Notes under the pieces: model-generated
What the model saw: the letters and a program-made list of their open reading frames with translations, nothing else
What the model was told of the DNA's origin: nothing
Database searches by the model: none
Position numbers and translations under genes: made by a program
Assembly: GCA_037833965.1 (NCBI GenBank)
Contig: AP031355.1
Location: forward strand, 27,677,501 to 27,741,500
Source of the DNA: Marchantia polymorpha subsp. ruderalis
Lineage: Eukaryota; Streptophyta; Marchantiopsida; Marchantiales; Marchantiaceae
Reading direction: 5' to 3'
Length of the DNA stretch: 64,000 nucleotides
Shown: piece by piece, positions 27,950 to 40,613 of the stretch
How the letters are laid out: every line of letters starts with the position of its first letter
Position numbering within the stretch: the stretch's first letter is position 1

Positions 27950-30781
27950 GTGGGACTGGGGAGGAGTGAGACGAGTCACACCGAGGGCATAGTCGACCCT
28001 AGTGACTGTCACGAAGTACAACTCAGTCCCGGCAAGTGCTTGAAGGTATCAAGCGCAGTGAGAGGAGACGAGCTAAGGAAAGTACAGGCATTCCTTAGCC
28101 ATTATGTCGACGTCTTCGCCTGGAAGATCGAAGACATGAAGGGGATACCTGCACGGTATGGGGAACACCGTATCGATTTACTGGACGACTCAGTACCCAT
28201 ACGACAGCGCCAGTATCGCCTCAACCCAAAATACTCCTTGCTAGTTAAAGAGGAGATAGATAAGTACTTGAGCGCTGGTATTATCTACCCTGTGCTCAGC
28301 AGCGAGTGGGTGTCGCCGATTGTTATCGTACCCAAGAAGTTGACGGGTAAGATACGAGTGTGTCAGGATTTCCGGAAGTTGAATGCAGCAACACGCAAGG
28401 ATCATCACCCGTTACCATTCACGGATGCCATTCTAGACCATGTTGCCGGACATGAATGTTATAGCTTCCTGGATGGGTTCTCAGGTTACAATCAGGTGTC
28501 TATCCGTGAACAGGACAAGGATAAAACTACGTTCACAACCGACTGGGGAACTTACGCATACCACAAGATGCCCTTCGGTCTGTGCAACGCGCCTGCCACC
28601 TTTCAACGGATGATGACCAATATCTTTCAGGAACAACTGAGGAAGTTCCTGGAAATATTCATAGATGACTTCTGTGTCTTTGGGAAGCGGTCTGAACACC
28701 TAAGTCACCTGAAGTAGACCTTCGATAAATGCAGAGAGAGCAGTTTATCACTTCATCCCGAGAAGTGCTTTTTCTTTATGTCTAGTGGGATCTTGTTGGG
28801 TCATCGGGTCTCGGCAGACGGCATTGCGGTGGACATCGAGAAGGTCAAGGTTATACTCGAGCTTGAGCCACCCACGAATCTAAGGGAGCTGCGAGCATTC
28901 CTGGGTCATGTGGGCTACTACCGAAGATTCATACACCTGTATGCAATACTGGCGGCGGACCTGACCAAGTTGTTGAAGAAGGACGAGCCTTATGCTTGGG
29001 GTGCGAACCAGCAGTCAGCATTTGAGACTCTTAAAGCGAAACTCACGACTGCTCCCGTACTAAGGAGTCCAGACTGGAATCGACCATTCCATGTTTACGT
29101 TGACACCTCGGCATTCGCCATCGGTGTAGTACTGAGTCAAAAGGATGACAACAAAAAGGACTACCCGATCTACTTCGCGAGCCGACAGCTGTCTCTATCA
29201 GAGCGGAAGTACACCACGACGGAGAGAGAAGCGTTGGGGATGGTGTACTCCTGTAAAAAGTTCCGTCACTACCTAATCTGCTACGAGTTTGTGTTCCATG
29301 TGGACCACTACGCATTGCAACACCTAGTCAAGAAAGCCGACCTATCCGGTCGGATCGCCAGGTGGGTGTTGTTACTACAAGAGTTCACCTACACAGTCCA
29401 GACCAGGAAAGGGGTGCACCACGAAAATGCGGATTACTTGTCCCGACTATGGACACAGCCGACAGAGGAGGAATTGGTGGACGATTTTCCAGATGAAGAG
29501 TTATTTCAGTTGTCTGCAGGACATGAGTCCCGCTATGCCGACCTGTATCGATATCTGCTAACCCTCCAGTGTCCCGAAGGCATGGATTTGGAACAGCGAA
29601 CTGTCTTTATTCATAAGGCAGGTCCGTACCAACTCCAGCAGGGGGTTTTGTTCAAGAAGATGGCAGATGAGCGCTTATGCAGATGCCTGGAGGAATCAGA
29701 GGTACCTAGAATAGTGAGTGCGATGCATACAGAGGAGGCGGGTGGACACTATGCCACCAGGAACACGGTCACAAAGATCCTAAATGCGGGATATTGGTGG
29801 CCGACCATGTTTAAGGATGTTCTCGATTACATCCGCAAGTGCGACAGTTGCCAGAGGACGGGGAGACCGACGCCTACAACACGCTGGCCCCTGACTCCCA
29901 TCATGCCTCTAGCACCTTTCGAAAAGTGGGGTATCGACTTTGTAGGGCCGATACAACCAGTGACTAGAAGTACACGAAGGCGCTACATTCTGGTAGCAAC
30001 GGACTACGCCACCAAAATGGTAGAGGCCAGGGCCACCAGAAGGGATGATGCTGCCACAGTGGCAGCATTCTTGTTTGAGTCGATCATCACACGCTACGGA
30101 TGTCCCTTAGAGCTAGTCAGCGACCGGGGCACGCATTTTCTGAATCAGATCATCGAAGATCTGACACGGTATTTCCACATCAAGCACCGGAAGACTACTC
30201 CATACAATCCCAAGGCAAATGGACTGACGGAGAAGTCCAATGGTCTGCTGTGTAAAATACTACTCAAGGTCACGGTGAATCACGCTCACGACTGGGATAC
30301 GAAGCTAGCAGCCGCTCTATGGGCGTACCGCACAGCTGAGAAGATCACGACCAAACAGACACCATACTTTCTGGTGTATGGGCAACACCCGATCCTCCCG
30401 ATCGAATTTGAAGTACCCACCCAACGAACGTTGGATTTGCAGAGGATGGGCGCAGAGGAGAGTCAGCTCTACAGGTTACAGGAAGTCACGCTGCTGGATG
30501 AGAGGAGGCGAGACGCCGAAGATCGCACCAGGAAAATCCAGCTCCGTCGGAAGGAGAGATACGATAAAAAGATCAAACCGGTACTCCTGCAGGCGGGTGA
30601 TTTGGCATTGCTCTACGACAGCAGGCATGCCAGATTCCCAGGCAAACTGCACCTAAGGTGGATGGGACCTTACAGGGTTGTTGAAGTCTTCCCGAACGGA
30701 TCCATCCAACTTGCGGATCTGGCCGGCGATTTGTTAGGCACCCGAGTGAACGGGTGGCGATTGAAGAAATACCACATGTGA
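27950..30781 (+). pseudogene. pol: A3 pol (RT-RNaseH-integrase) with one in-frame stop
   Basis: 943-codon frame starting GTG at 27950, interrupted by TAG at 28715-28717 at exactly the codon where A2 has TAG. Downstream, RNaseH and integrase stay open to TGA at 30779-30781, with HHCC, D,D35E and the GPY-type tail. Upstream, RT keeps FIDD. The shared stop suggests that A2 and A3 descend from the same defective source copy. Confidence 0.9.
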
Positions 30782-30805
30782 GTGTTCGCGTGGGCGCTCA
30801 CAATT

Positions 30806-30818
30806 GAGGAGGGGGGCA
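30806..30818 (+). other. Polypurine tract of A3
   Basis: GAGGAGGGGGGCA directly before the LTR start TGTGG at 30819. Confidence 0.85.
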
Positions 30819-33800
30819 TGTGGTACCCCACTTTTGGCAATTTTGAGGAAATTAAAACATTTTTGGAAAACTGTACCCTGGCAGCATTGTAAATAGCCTT
30901 CGGTACATCAAAACAGAGTGAATCCGGAAGATCGCGGGGATTCTCGAGGGATCTTGTAGAATCTGGGATTTGGGGTGCCGCAGTAAGGACAGGCACCACC
31001 CTCCCTGCGAGCTCTGCAGTTAGGATCTCTACGGCGCAAGGCGCAAAACCCGCCTTTGGAGGTTGCGTCCGCGGCTGTAGGGAAACCCCCGTAGTTTAGA
31101 TCAACCCTCGGGCGCCTTGACCAAGTTAGGGTCCCGTTGGAAAGAGCTCGACGCACTGATTCTAACGAGCCCAAGAACGCTTGGAACGGATGAGGACTTA
31201 GGGAGTTATCGCTACTGGAAGAAACGGAGGCGGTCGCCTACGACGGAAGGAGTTCGCCACCGGCGCGAATTCCGCCTACGCGGAAGGGGGGATCAAGTTT
31301 TGTCCTATGCGCGGACGAAGGCGTTCGCCTGTGCACAGGCGAAGTAGGGTTAGGGAAGGCGCGAAGTCCGCCTACGCACAGGCGTTCGCCTGTGCACAGG
31401 CACTTCGGCGTCGGCGGAAAATCCGCCTTGGGCCCTAGAAATGCGCCTTGTGAGGAAGAAAGTGTACGGCGCCTTCCGCGCCAGCGCAGCGCCGCGTACG
31501 TCGGAAGACCGCCAGAGAAATCCAATCGGTACGGACGGCACGGGTGGATGCGCTCTTGGACGGACGGAGTTGCGGCGGCGGAAGCGCCGACGGAGAGACA
31601 AGGAACGGACAGACTTGACGGAGACGGCTGACCACGGTCAACGCCTTCCGCGCCAGCGCAGCGCCGCGGACGGAATTCGCCTGCGCACAGGCGAACGCCT
31701 GTGCACAGGAGGATGTTCAAGTTCCGCACCGGCGGAGAATCCGCCGAGGCTCCTGCCTGCGCACAGGCAGGAGTTGAATTTTTGTCCGACATGCGGACAC
31801 ACGCGTCAAGGCAGAGGGAGATTGGCCGAGGGGCGGTACGAACAAGTGTACCGCGCAAGGCGGAAAACTCGCCTTCGGCGCTACGCCCGCATGTCCGCAG
31901 GGTGAAACGCTCGCGGAGTTCAAATCCGCCAATTCGAGCGTGAGAGTTTAATCGACGACGGCGGAGCGTGAAGCCGCGCGTGAGAGCGAAGACCGTTCCA
32001 GCGTACAGCCGGCGCGGCCATCAAGTGAGACGTTCTTCACGACCAAGAGCCGACCATGACCTTCGACCGGGCGGCGGAGAACGTCCCATTCTTGAATTCG
32101 CGATTCCAATCTCTTGTGCGCGCTGCGCGCATCCATCTGCTGGCTGCGGAACATTCTCGACGTCGTCGCACAGGAGATTTCTTGTTGATTGAGGGAGAAG
32201 TGAGTGCGCGTGATTTGGAATTGAGAGCGATTAGAGTTTGCCGAGAGAGAAAGAAACGCGGGCAGTGCGGAAGTAGAATGAGCGGGCGAGCGAACCCCAG
32301 GAACGCAATGACGAGACCGAGCAGATTGCGGATGGTGCCACTTCGCCTGCCGCAGAACGGGCTGCGCGCTTTCGAGGAGCGCTTAATAGCAAGAAAGCTC
32401 GATTTCTTGCTATGGGGATGGAATTACATCTGTGCGAATATGGTGCGCGAGTGGCTAGAGCCACAGGGACCACCCTCGCGCGGATTGCGTCCGCATGTTG
32501 ACCGGTGGACAGTCCAAGATTGGGCGCAGGCGTTGGGAAGATGTGCTGGCATGCCAGGGCATCTCCTTTTCGACAGCGAGAGCATCAAGGTGACCAAGCA
32601 AGAAGAGGCGCAATTTGTGGAGCTGTTCAAGACCGGGAGGTCTACCAAGAATGGGTACAGGACCCGTGATTACAAAGATCGATTTCGCCGGACTTTGTCC
32701 GCGGCGCTGATGCAATTACTGCAGCCGCACCGCGCCTGCTACATCACATTGTGGCAGGTCTCTTTTGTGGAGTGCGTCATCGAGGGAACTCCAATTCACT
32801 GGGCGAGCATCCTGCACAGGGTGATGCGACAACACGCGTTTGAGGAGAAGGGGGGAACTCTAAACCATCTTTCTCCTTTCCTCATCAATTTTTATCGACA
32901 GCGGAATTGTTTGACAGCGGCGGAGCTTGAACATTTTCCGCCATTGTCCATCGACCATCCCGGGAAGTATGTGCGGGAGAACGAGGTCGATACTGATGCA
33001 GAGGAGTCACCGACTTCTACCCCATCAAGACGGAGGGACGAAGGGAGACACACCCCTGCAGCGCGAGTGCCGCGGAAGCGGCGATGGAGGGAAGAGTCTG
33101 AAGAGGAGCAGCATCAAGAACCTTCTGCTCCCATTCGACCGCGGCCGCTGTGCGAGCCATACAGCCGGCCGAAGCAGAAGGCACGCAGACTGGTGTTGCC
33201 AGCTGACAGTGCAGACACGGCGACAATTGCGACGGAGATAGGAAGTGCGTCGCCAGAGAGGCGAGAGGAAGCGCGGACGACCGCAGGAGCAACGGGCCAC
33301 GCTGCAACCTCGTCGGGAGAGAGGCCGCCTACGGGCCAAGGGCCTCCGGAGTTACCACGTGCGATGCGGACAGATGTTCCGTTTGCGCACAGGCGAACCT
33401 CCGCGGACGGACGAGCCTCCGCGGACCGGCGAACACAAGTGGACGTGGATCTACGCTTACGTGTGGGAAGGAGCAGTCCGCCTGTGCACAGGCGCTCACC
33501 TGTGCAGAGGTCGCCTGTGCACAGGTCGCTTGTGCACAGGACACCTCCACACGTGCCGCCTGTGCATAGGCAAGAATCACCCCCGTTCCAACGTAGGAAG
33601 GGGAAGGAGCCGGCGGAAGAACCGCCTACGAGACACCGGCCCTCGGGGCCAGACCCTCCGGCGCACCACGCGCCGCAATTTGCGCCTTCGGCGCCAGGGC
33701 CTTCGAGCCGAGGAGATACGAGCAGAGAGCGTGCGGAGGCCGCATCATCGGCGGGAAGTCCGCCGATAGATGCGCCTTCGGCGGTAGGGCCTATAGGCCA

Positions 33801-35828
33801 AGCAACATTGGGCGTGCGGCCCCCGGCCATGTCGCCTTCGGCGATAGATGTCCGCGGCGCTACGCCTGCGGCGGACAAGGCGCCGGCAAATGCGCCTGCG
33901 CACGGGCCGGGCACAGCCCCCACGGACCGATCAAGGGAGCAGCAGACGGAGGAGCGGAGTGACTGTCCGCGGGATGAAATCTCGATGCGCGATGCGCAAT
34001 CCAACCCCGCGCAGTCACCCTCCGCTCGACCGCCTTCTGCGGCGGACGACGGAGACAGAGAGGACGCGGTAGGCAATCAACCAGCGAGCGACGGGGATGC
34101 CGCACGGGTACATTCGCCTTCCGCCTTAGACATTTTGGCGACGAGCAGCGAGGCTGCAGCCGTGCCTTCGCAGGCAGCACACGTCGAGGACGTGCAGCCC
34201 CACTCGGGGCAGTCGCCGACGCAATCAATGGCGACTGAAATCCTCCACTCGGATGATGACGACGGAGGCTCCACGGAAGAAATGTCAGGAGCAGAAGACA
34301 CCGAGGAGGAGGAGGAGGAAATTGTTGGAGCGCCGGCGGCGGCGCTCTCTTAGCAGGTGATTCCGTTGCTGCGGTACTTGGATCGCAAGGTCGATAAATA
34401 CGCCGACCCACTCCAGCCGGGATCTTACATCGAGTTAGTGCGCAGGCGGACTCGCACTAAAGTCCACACCAGCAAGCTATTAGCTAGAGTGGACCAGGAG
34501 TTGAGGGACTTGAAGGAGAAGCATGAGTGCTTGTGGGGTCAGTACAAGCTTAATCAGAAATTCTACAAGCACTCCGAGAAGATGAAGGATGAGAAACTGG
34601 GCGAGCTCACCAAGGAGCAGGTGAAGGTCAAGGAAGCACTCAACTCTGAGCAGGCCCAGAATCGGATTTTGTCAGAGGAGCTCGTGCGACAGACGCGGTT
34701 GTTGGAACAATGTCAGCTCGCACGGCAGGCGGATGAAGAGTTAATCCGCAGGTTACAGTCAGAGTGTGGCGAATTGAGAGCGCAACGTGCCGAAGCCGAA
34801 TCGCAATTTGTGATGATTGAAGAGGATCGCAGGAAGGAGGCGGATCGCACGAAGGTGGAGACGGCGAGGCGAGTCGCCCACTGCAGGTTCTTTCCCATCA
34901 GAAGTGCAGATCAGGAACCCATTTCCTTTGCGTGTTTGTGTCCTTGAGTTCTGTCACCACGCACGAGGAGTTACAACTTAGCGTTCCGCATTTTGTAGCT
35001 GAAGGCCTTCGGCCGAATGTTCAGAGCTAGTACATTGGTTAGAGACTTGAGTAGTTCGGAACTGCACCTGCGGGTGACTGCCGATGCTCAGAGCCAGTGA
35101 CTAGTTAGATACTTGAACAGTTTCGCCCCTACACCTTCGAGTGTTTCTTTCTGATTGTACTCCTTGGGATTTTTCCCCTGAATGCCAAAGTGAAGTTTTG
35201 CTACTTCGTGTAAGCCTTGGTTGTAAATTCAGGCTACGCTGCAGCAGGTGCCTTGAGGGTAACCCCTGTAGTATTTCTGGGAATGACAAGTGCCTGAGAA
35301 TTCAAACTCTTCAATAGACTGTTGTTGTGTTACTGGAATGTTTCACAGTGAGTCCTTCAGTGCGGACCTGTGTTCTCTGCGCGTTTTGTGAGTTGAGAGT
35401 GTTGTTCACCGCGTAGGAGTGACTTCGATCCGAAGTAGGTAGTCCAAACCGGGTTTCCTACACTAGCAGCAAGCTAGTGGAAGTGTTGTAAAAGCCGGAG
35501 TTGGAAGTCACTGCCCGCAGCTTTGCCGAGTGTACTCTTGAGAGACTTTCCCCCTGAAATCTTGAGTAGAGGTCCTAACGGATCTCTGGGTTGTGTTTCT
35601 GTAGTTTCAGGTGTGTGTGTGTGTGTGTGTTACGCTGCACTGTGCGACCTCCAAGTGCGCTCCGAGTGGACACTTGCAGTATTTCTGGGAGTGACAGTTG
35701 CCTGAGAATTCAAACTCCTCAATAGTATGTTAAAACGTGACACTTTGTACCCTGTGTGTTCCTCTGTCCCTGTGGGTTCGACCTTTCTACCACTATATTG
35801 CAGTTTTAGCCTTTAGTGGGTTATTACA
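30819..35828 (+). repeat. A3 3' LTR, 5,010 bp with internal deletion
   Basis: Starts TGTGGTACCCC and ends GGGTTATTACA. Relative to the 5,390-bp LTR it lacks about 395 bp near 34884, covering the LTR ORF C-terminus, its stop, the TATA box and most of the adjoining inverted repeat. It has one extra 15-bp palindromic unit in the ORF repeat (33482-33545 area). A (TG)n tract lies near 35611-35630. Confidence 0.9.
32056..34947 (+). pseudogene. LTR-encoded ORF, A3 copy (nonsense mutation and C-terminal deletion)
   Basis: Open from ATG 32056 for 765 codons to TAG at 34351-34353, where other copies have GAG (ALSEQV). The same frame continues through the coiled-coil part to the deletion at about 34884, then reads out-of-context LTR sequence to 34947. 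Five extra codons in the PVHR region come from one additional palindromic repeat unit. The N-terminal domain is intact. Confidence 0.85.
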
Positions 35829-36679
35829 GTTGCACATGGGAGCCAGGCCGTTGCCCATCATCGCGGGCTGTGGGTGACTCGGCCCTTAAACGTTGGAGAG
35901 GAATTTTCGGCCTGGGGATAGAGATCGTGTGGTGTGCCATTGTGTGGAGACGCTGGTGGGATCGGTAGGAGGATAGAGTGTGGATGTGAGTGATTTTCGC
36001 AGGGAAGTGGTGAGGATTAGGAGGGGAGTGTGGAGAGTTCGAAGTAGGAGAAAGCAAACTCTCGTGGGTGGTGAGTTGTATCGTGGAGTGAAATTAGATT
36101 GGGATCTGAGATTGAGGTGCAACATCTGTGAGTGGGATCCAAGATTAAAGTGTAATCTGTGAGTGGGATCCGAGATTGAAGTGAAATCTGTGAGTGGGAG
36201 CTGAGATCAGAGTGGAAGACCTGAGAATGGGAGCTGAGAGTGAAGCAAAATTTGAGACTGAAATCTGACAGTCGGGATTTGAAATTGAAACTGAAAAGGG
36301 AGAGTTGAATCTGAGAGAGGAATCTGGTGGAGTCTGAAGGTGGAAGCTGAGAAATCGACACTGAAATCTGAGTAGGAATTGGGAGTGGAACTCGGAGCTA
36401 GGATAGACCACAGCGGCTGGGGTATTGAGAAAGTCACCTAGAGTTGGGTTAGATCTTTATGTAACAAAGAGCTTGTCTGCTGCTCTTGTGGAGATAGTAG
36501 ACAGCAAGTTATTATTTTCAGTTCTAGATAATTTGTCTGTGAAAGAGCAAATGTTTATGATCTCATTGTCTTGAATACACTTTGACCACATGGTCGAAAT
36601 CAGAGAAGTTAGATTATGGGAGCTCGAACCCCCACCTGGACTACAAACGCTGAAGTGTGGGGAGTTTAGGCTCACAAGA
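35829..36679. other. Unassigned flank between A3 and copy B
   Basis: About 850 bp with no similarity that I can see to the retrotransposons. It begins GTTGC, which would be the A3 target duplication if the left end were seen. It contains a 31-bp tandem repeat and low-complexity GA-rich sequence (36200-36400). Short frames are present but none looks coding. It may be part of an older degraded element. Confidence 0.5.
36093..36246. repeat. Imperfect 31-bp tandem repeat, about 5 units
   Basis: Units begin ATCTGTGAGTGGGAT or a variant at 36124, 36155 and 36186 (period 31), then 36219 (33), with a more diverged unit upstream from about 36093. Downstream it degrades into scattered ATCTGAGA-like words. 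Confidence 0.7.
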
Positions 36680-36903
36680 GGTACGATCAGAGGATCAAAC
36701 CCGTGCTCCTCCAGAAAGGCAATTTGGCGCTGCTCTACGACAGTAGGCATGCCCGATTGCCAAGCAAACTGCACCTGAGATGGATGGGACCCTACAGAAT
36801 CATCGAAGTCTTTCCGAACGGATCCATCCAACTTGCGGACTTGACGGAAGAATTACTATGCACTCGAGTGAACGGGTGGCGTTTGAAGAAATACCACGTA
36901 TGA
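36680..36903 (+). pseudogene. pol: Copy B pol remnant (integrase C-terminal end)
   Basis: From about 36680 the sequence codes for RYDQRIKPVLLQ, then the GPY-type tail ending WRLKKYHV with TGA at 36901-36903. It differs from family 1 at many positions (LPSK for FPGK, TEELLC for AGDLLG), so it is an older or separate subfamily. Everything upstream is lost. Confidence 0.85.
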
Positions 36904-36927
36904 GTGTTCGCGTGGGCACTCACAATT

Positions 36928-36940
36928 GAGGAGGGGAGCA
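36928..36940 (+). other. Polypurine tract of copy B
   Basis: GAGGAGGGGAGCA directly before the LTR start TGTGGTATCCC at 36941. Confidence 0.8.
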
Positions 36941-37341
36941 TGTGGTATCCCACTTTTGGGATTTTTGCGGAATTTCAAACATTTTCGGAAAACTGTACCG
37001 CGGCAGCAGTGTAAATAGCCATCGGTGCATCAAAATAGAGTGAAACTGGATGATCTCGGAGAATCTCAAAGAATCTCGTAGAATCCAGGAGTTGGGCGCA
37101 ACGTCTCGGACAGGCGCAGCCCTAAACGACGGGCTCTGAAGGAGTACCCCTTCGGCGCAAGGCGCGTAATCCGCCTTCGGCGCTAGAGAAATCCCTCAGA
37201 ATCTGATCAATTCCCAAACGCCTTGACTTGGTTAGGGTTTTGTTGGAAAGAGCTTGACGCGCTGATTCCAACGAGCCCAAGAACGCCTGGAACGGATGAG
37301 GACTTAGGGAGTTGTGACGGTCGAAAGATACGAAGATCTTC

Positions 37342-37436
37342 GCCTACGCATAGGCGAGGGAAGTTCGCCTACGCATAGGCGAAATAGGGCTTGACGTCGG
37401 CGGGATGTCCGCCGAGAATGCCGCCTACGCATAGGC
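37342..37436. repeat. GCCTACGCATAGGC inverted-repeat cluster in LTR B
   Basis: Copies at 37342-37355, 37367-37380 and 37423-37436, with more near 37768, 39469 and 39532. Arms GCCTA/TAGGC replace GCCTG/CAGGC of family 1, keeping the pairing. Confidence 0.8.
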
Positions 37437-38134
37437 GGATAGAAATCGCCAACGCATAAGCGCTTTGGCGTCAGCGGAAAGTCCGCCTTCGGCCCTAGAA
37501 ATCCGCCTTCAGGGTTGGAACTTGTACGGCGCCTTCGGCGCCAGCGCATCACGGATGGGCGAGGACCCAACGGAGTAGTAAAATCCGTACAGGCCGTACG
37601 GACTGTACGGACGGAACGGACGAGTGCACCTTCGGCCGGTCGGGATTACGGAGACAAGAGCGCCGACGGAGAGGCGAGAGAAATGGACAACTGGTTTGTT
37701 GACCGCGGTCAACGCCTGCGGCGAGGGACCTGCGCGGACGAACGTCCTGAGTGCGGACGGAATTTGCCTACGCATAGGCGAGCGTCTACGCACAGGCAGA
37801 TGAAGTTCTGCGCTGGCGGAAACTCCGCCGGGGATTCCACCTACGCAGAAGGGAGTTCGACTTTTGTCCTATGCGCGGACGAACGCCTTCGGCGGAGCGA
37901 GACTAGCCAAAGTGAAGTACGAAGGAGTGTAGCGCGCCGGCGAGAAATCCGCATTCGGCGCTGCGCGCCCATGTCCGCGTCGTGATACGCTGGCGGAGTT
38001 CAAATTACCAATTCGAGCGTGTGAGTGAAGTCGGCGTCGGCGAAGCGTGAAGCCGCGCGTGAGAGAGAAGGCCGTTATACCGCGGAGCCGGCGCGGCCAT
38101 CAAGTGATTCGACCTTCACGACCAAGAGCCGACC

Positions 38135-39962
38135 ATGACCTCCTACGAGGAGACAGAGGACACCCCATTCTTGAATTCGCGATTTCAATTTCTGGTGCGA
38201 GCTGCGCGCGTCCACCTGCTAGCTGAGAGACATTCTAGACATCACCGCGCGGAGAGTTGCTAGGTGGCTGAGAGAGAATTGAGTGCGCGACAGTTGGAAT
38301 TGAGAGAAATTAGAGTTTGCAGAGGAGGCAGAAGCGCGAGCGAGAGGCTCGGGCACAGCAGAGAGAGAGTTGCGCGAACCAATTTCAAGAACGCAATGTC
38401 AAAATCGATGAGGCTGCGGATGGTGCCACTCAAGCTTCGCAGAATGGGTTGCGTGCCTTTGAGGAACGGCTGATTGCAAGGAAACTCGAGTTCTTGCTGT
38501 GGGGATGGAATTACGTGTGCGTAGACATGGTGCGTGAATGGTTGGACGAGGAGCGACCACCTACGCGCGGATTGCGTCCGCACGTAGATAGATGGACTGT
38601 CCACGATTGGGCACAGGCATTGGGGAGATGCGCAGGTGACGACGGGTACCTCCTATTCGAGAGTGAGAGCGTCAAGGTAACGAAGCAGGACGAAGCCTCC
38701 TTCGTGGAATTATTCAAGCGGGAGAGGTCTTCCAAGAACGGGTACAGGACCCGCGACTACAAAGATCATTTCCGCAGGACCCTAGCAATGGCGCTGCTGC
38801 AATTGTTGCAGCCGCATCGCACTACGTACATCACGTTGTGGCAGGTGTCTTTCGTGGAGCTCATCTTGGCTGGAGCTCCAGTTCACTGGTCGCGTATCCT
38901 ACATAGGATGATGCGACAGCATGCGTTTGAGGAGCGGGGAGGAACTGTCAATCACCTCTCCCCCTTCTTGATAAACTTTTATCGGGAGATGAATTGTTTA
39001 ACCGCAGCGGAGCGTGCTCGATTTCCGCCATTGTCAGTCGACCATCCCGCGAGGTATGTGCGGGATAACGAGGTAGACACCGACGCAGAGATTCGCCAAC
39101 TTCCACTCCACCGACTCAACAGGATGCGGGAAGAGACACACCCGCAGCGAGAGTGCGGCGGAAGCGAGGATGGAGAGAAGAACCGGAGAGAGAGCAACGT
39201 CGAGAACCCACTGCTCTCATACGGAAGCGGCCACTGCACGAAGTTTGCAGCCGGCCGAAGTAGAAGGCGGGCCGGCTTTTGTTACCAACCAGCAGCGCGG
39301 AAACGGCGACGATCGCCACAGAGAAGGGAAGTTCGTTCCCGGAGAAGAATGGGACTACGCAGACGGCCGAAGGGGCGGTAGACCACACTACGCCTTCGGC
39401 GGAAGAGAGACGGCCTTCGGGTCAGAAGTTACCACGTGCGATGCGGACGAGTGTGCCGCCTACGCATAGGCGACTCCCTGTGGATAGGCGACCCCTTGCG
39501 GACGTGGATCTACGCATAAGCAGAGAAAGTTCGCCTACGCATAGGCGGCCGCCTACGCATAGGCAGGACTCACCCCCAGTACAACGCAAGAAGGGGAAGG
39601 AGCCGGCGGAAGATCCGCCTTCGGCTCAAGGGCCTTCGGGGCAAGACCCTCTGGCGGAAAGAGCGCCGGGATTTGCGCCTTCGGCGCCAGGGCCTTCGAG
39701 CCAACGAGTTACAACCAGGGAGCCGGCGGAAGCCGCACCTTCGGCGGAGAATCCGCCGGAAGATGCGCCTTCGGCGGAAGGGCCTTCGGGCCAAGGAACA
39801 TCGGGCGGGCTGCCTTCGGCTCTATCGCCTTCGGCGGTTGAAGCGCCGGGATTTACGCCTACGCGTAGGCCGGACGCATCCCTTGCGCAGAACCTAAGGC
39901 GGGAGCAGGACCGATCGGGGGAGCAGGACCTAACGGAGGAGCGGATTGTCTGTCCGCAAGAT
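38135..39962 (+). pseudogene. LTR-encoded ORF, copy B (stop and two frameshifts)
   Basis: ATG 38135 (MTSYEETEDTPFLNSRF) matches the family 1 N-terminus. TAG at 38261-38263 follows. Frame then shifts near 38430-38460 into NGLRAFEERLIARKLEFLLWGWNY, and again near 39280-39380 into the repeat-rich middle (PTHRR repeats). LTR C truncates it at 39962. The conserved N-terminal domain is clearly recognisable (HLSPFLINFYREMNCLTAAE). Confidence 0.8.
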
Positions 39963-40613
39963 TGTGGTACCCCACTTTTGGTAATTTTGAGGAAACTAAA
40001 ACATTTTTGGAAAACTGTACCACGGCAGCAGTGTAAATAGCCTTCGGTGCATCAAAACAGAGTGAGTTCGGAAGATCGCAGAGATTCTCACGAGAACTCG
40101 TAGGATCTAGGAGTAGGGTGCAACGTACGGGACGGGCACCACCCTCTCTGCGAGCTCTAAAGGTATGATCCCTTCGGCGCAAGGCGCAAAATCCGCCTTA
40201 GGCGCTGCGCCTTCGGCGCTAGAGGAACCCTTCAGAATTGGGTCAATCCCCAAACGCCTCGACTTGGTTAGGGTCTTGTTGGAAAGAGCTCGACGCGCTG
40301 ATTCCAACGAGCCCAAGAACGCCAACAACGGATGAGGACTCCGGGAGTTATGAAGGTTGTAAGATACTTAGCTTTCCGCCTGCGCCCAGGCGAAGAAAGT
40401 TTTGTCCTATGCGCGGACGAAGGACGTTCGCCTGCGCACAGGCGAAATAGGGTTTTGCCGTAGGCGCAAAGTTCGCCTACGCACAGGCGTTCGCCTGTGC
40501 ACAGGCGCTAAGGCGTCGGCGGGAAATCCGCCTTCGGCCCTAGAAATGCGCCTTCGGAGGTAGAAATTGTACGGCGCCTTCCGCGCCAGCGCAACGGCGC
40601 GGACGAGCAAGGA
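39963..40613 (+). repeat. LTR C, start fragment nested in LTR B
   Basis: Begins TGTGGTACCCCACTTTTGG within the B ORF (after CCGCAAGA). About 650 bp of leader, with palindromes near 40380-40510, until the next LTR start. No polypurine tract precedes it, as expected of the left end of an inserted element. Confidence 0.75.

Larger units (their letters stand above)
26321..35828 (+). mobile_element. A3: plus-strand family 1 element, 5' part outside window
   Basis: It begins mid-gag at the A1 junction and runs through protease, readthrough site, pol and polypurine tract to a 3' LTR ending TTATTACA at 35828. It is the opposite orientation to A1 and A2. If A1 inserted here, the sequence left of the window should show A3 gag ending in ACCCG before the A1 LTR end. 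The 3' LTR is 380 bp short because of an internal deletion. Confidence 0.85.
36941..39962 (+). repeat. LTR B, 5' portion of a diverged family 1-like LTR
   Basis: It starts TGTGGTATCCCAC after a polypurine tract, so it is a 3' LTR start. Leader and ORF order match family 1, but the sequence is diverged. Its palindromes read GCCTACGCATAGGC instead of GCCTGTGCACAGGC. It is interrupted at 39962 by another LTR start (C); the remaining LTR is not identifiable in the window. Confidence 0.8.

Noticed and set aside
35829..36679. Short frames as host exons in the unassigned flank
   Set aside because: All are short, repeat-derived or antisense low-complexity; no splice-site pattern or recognisable domain.
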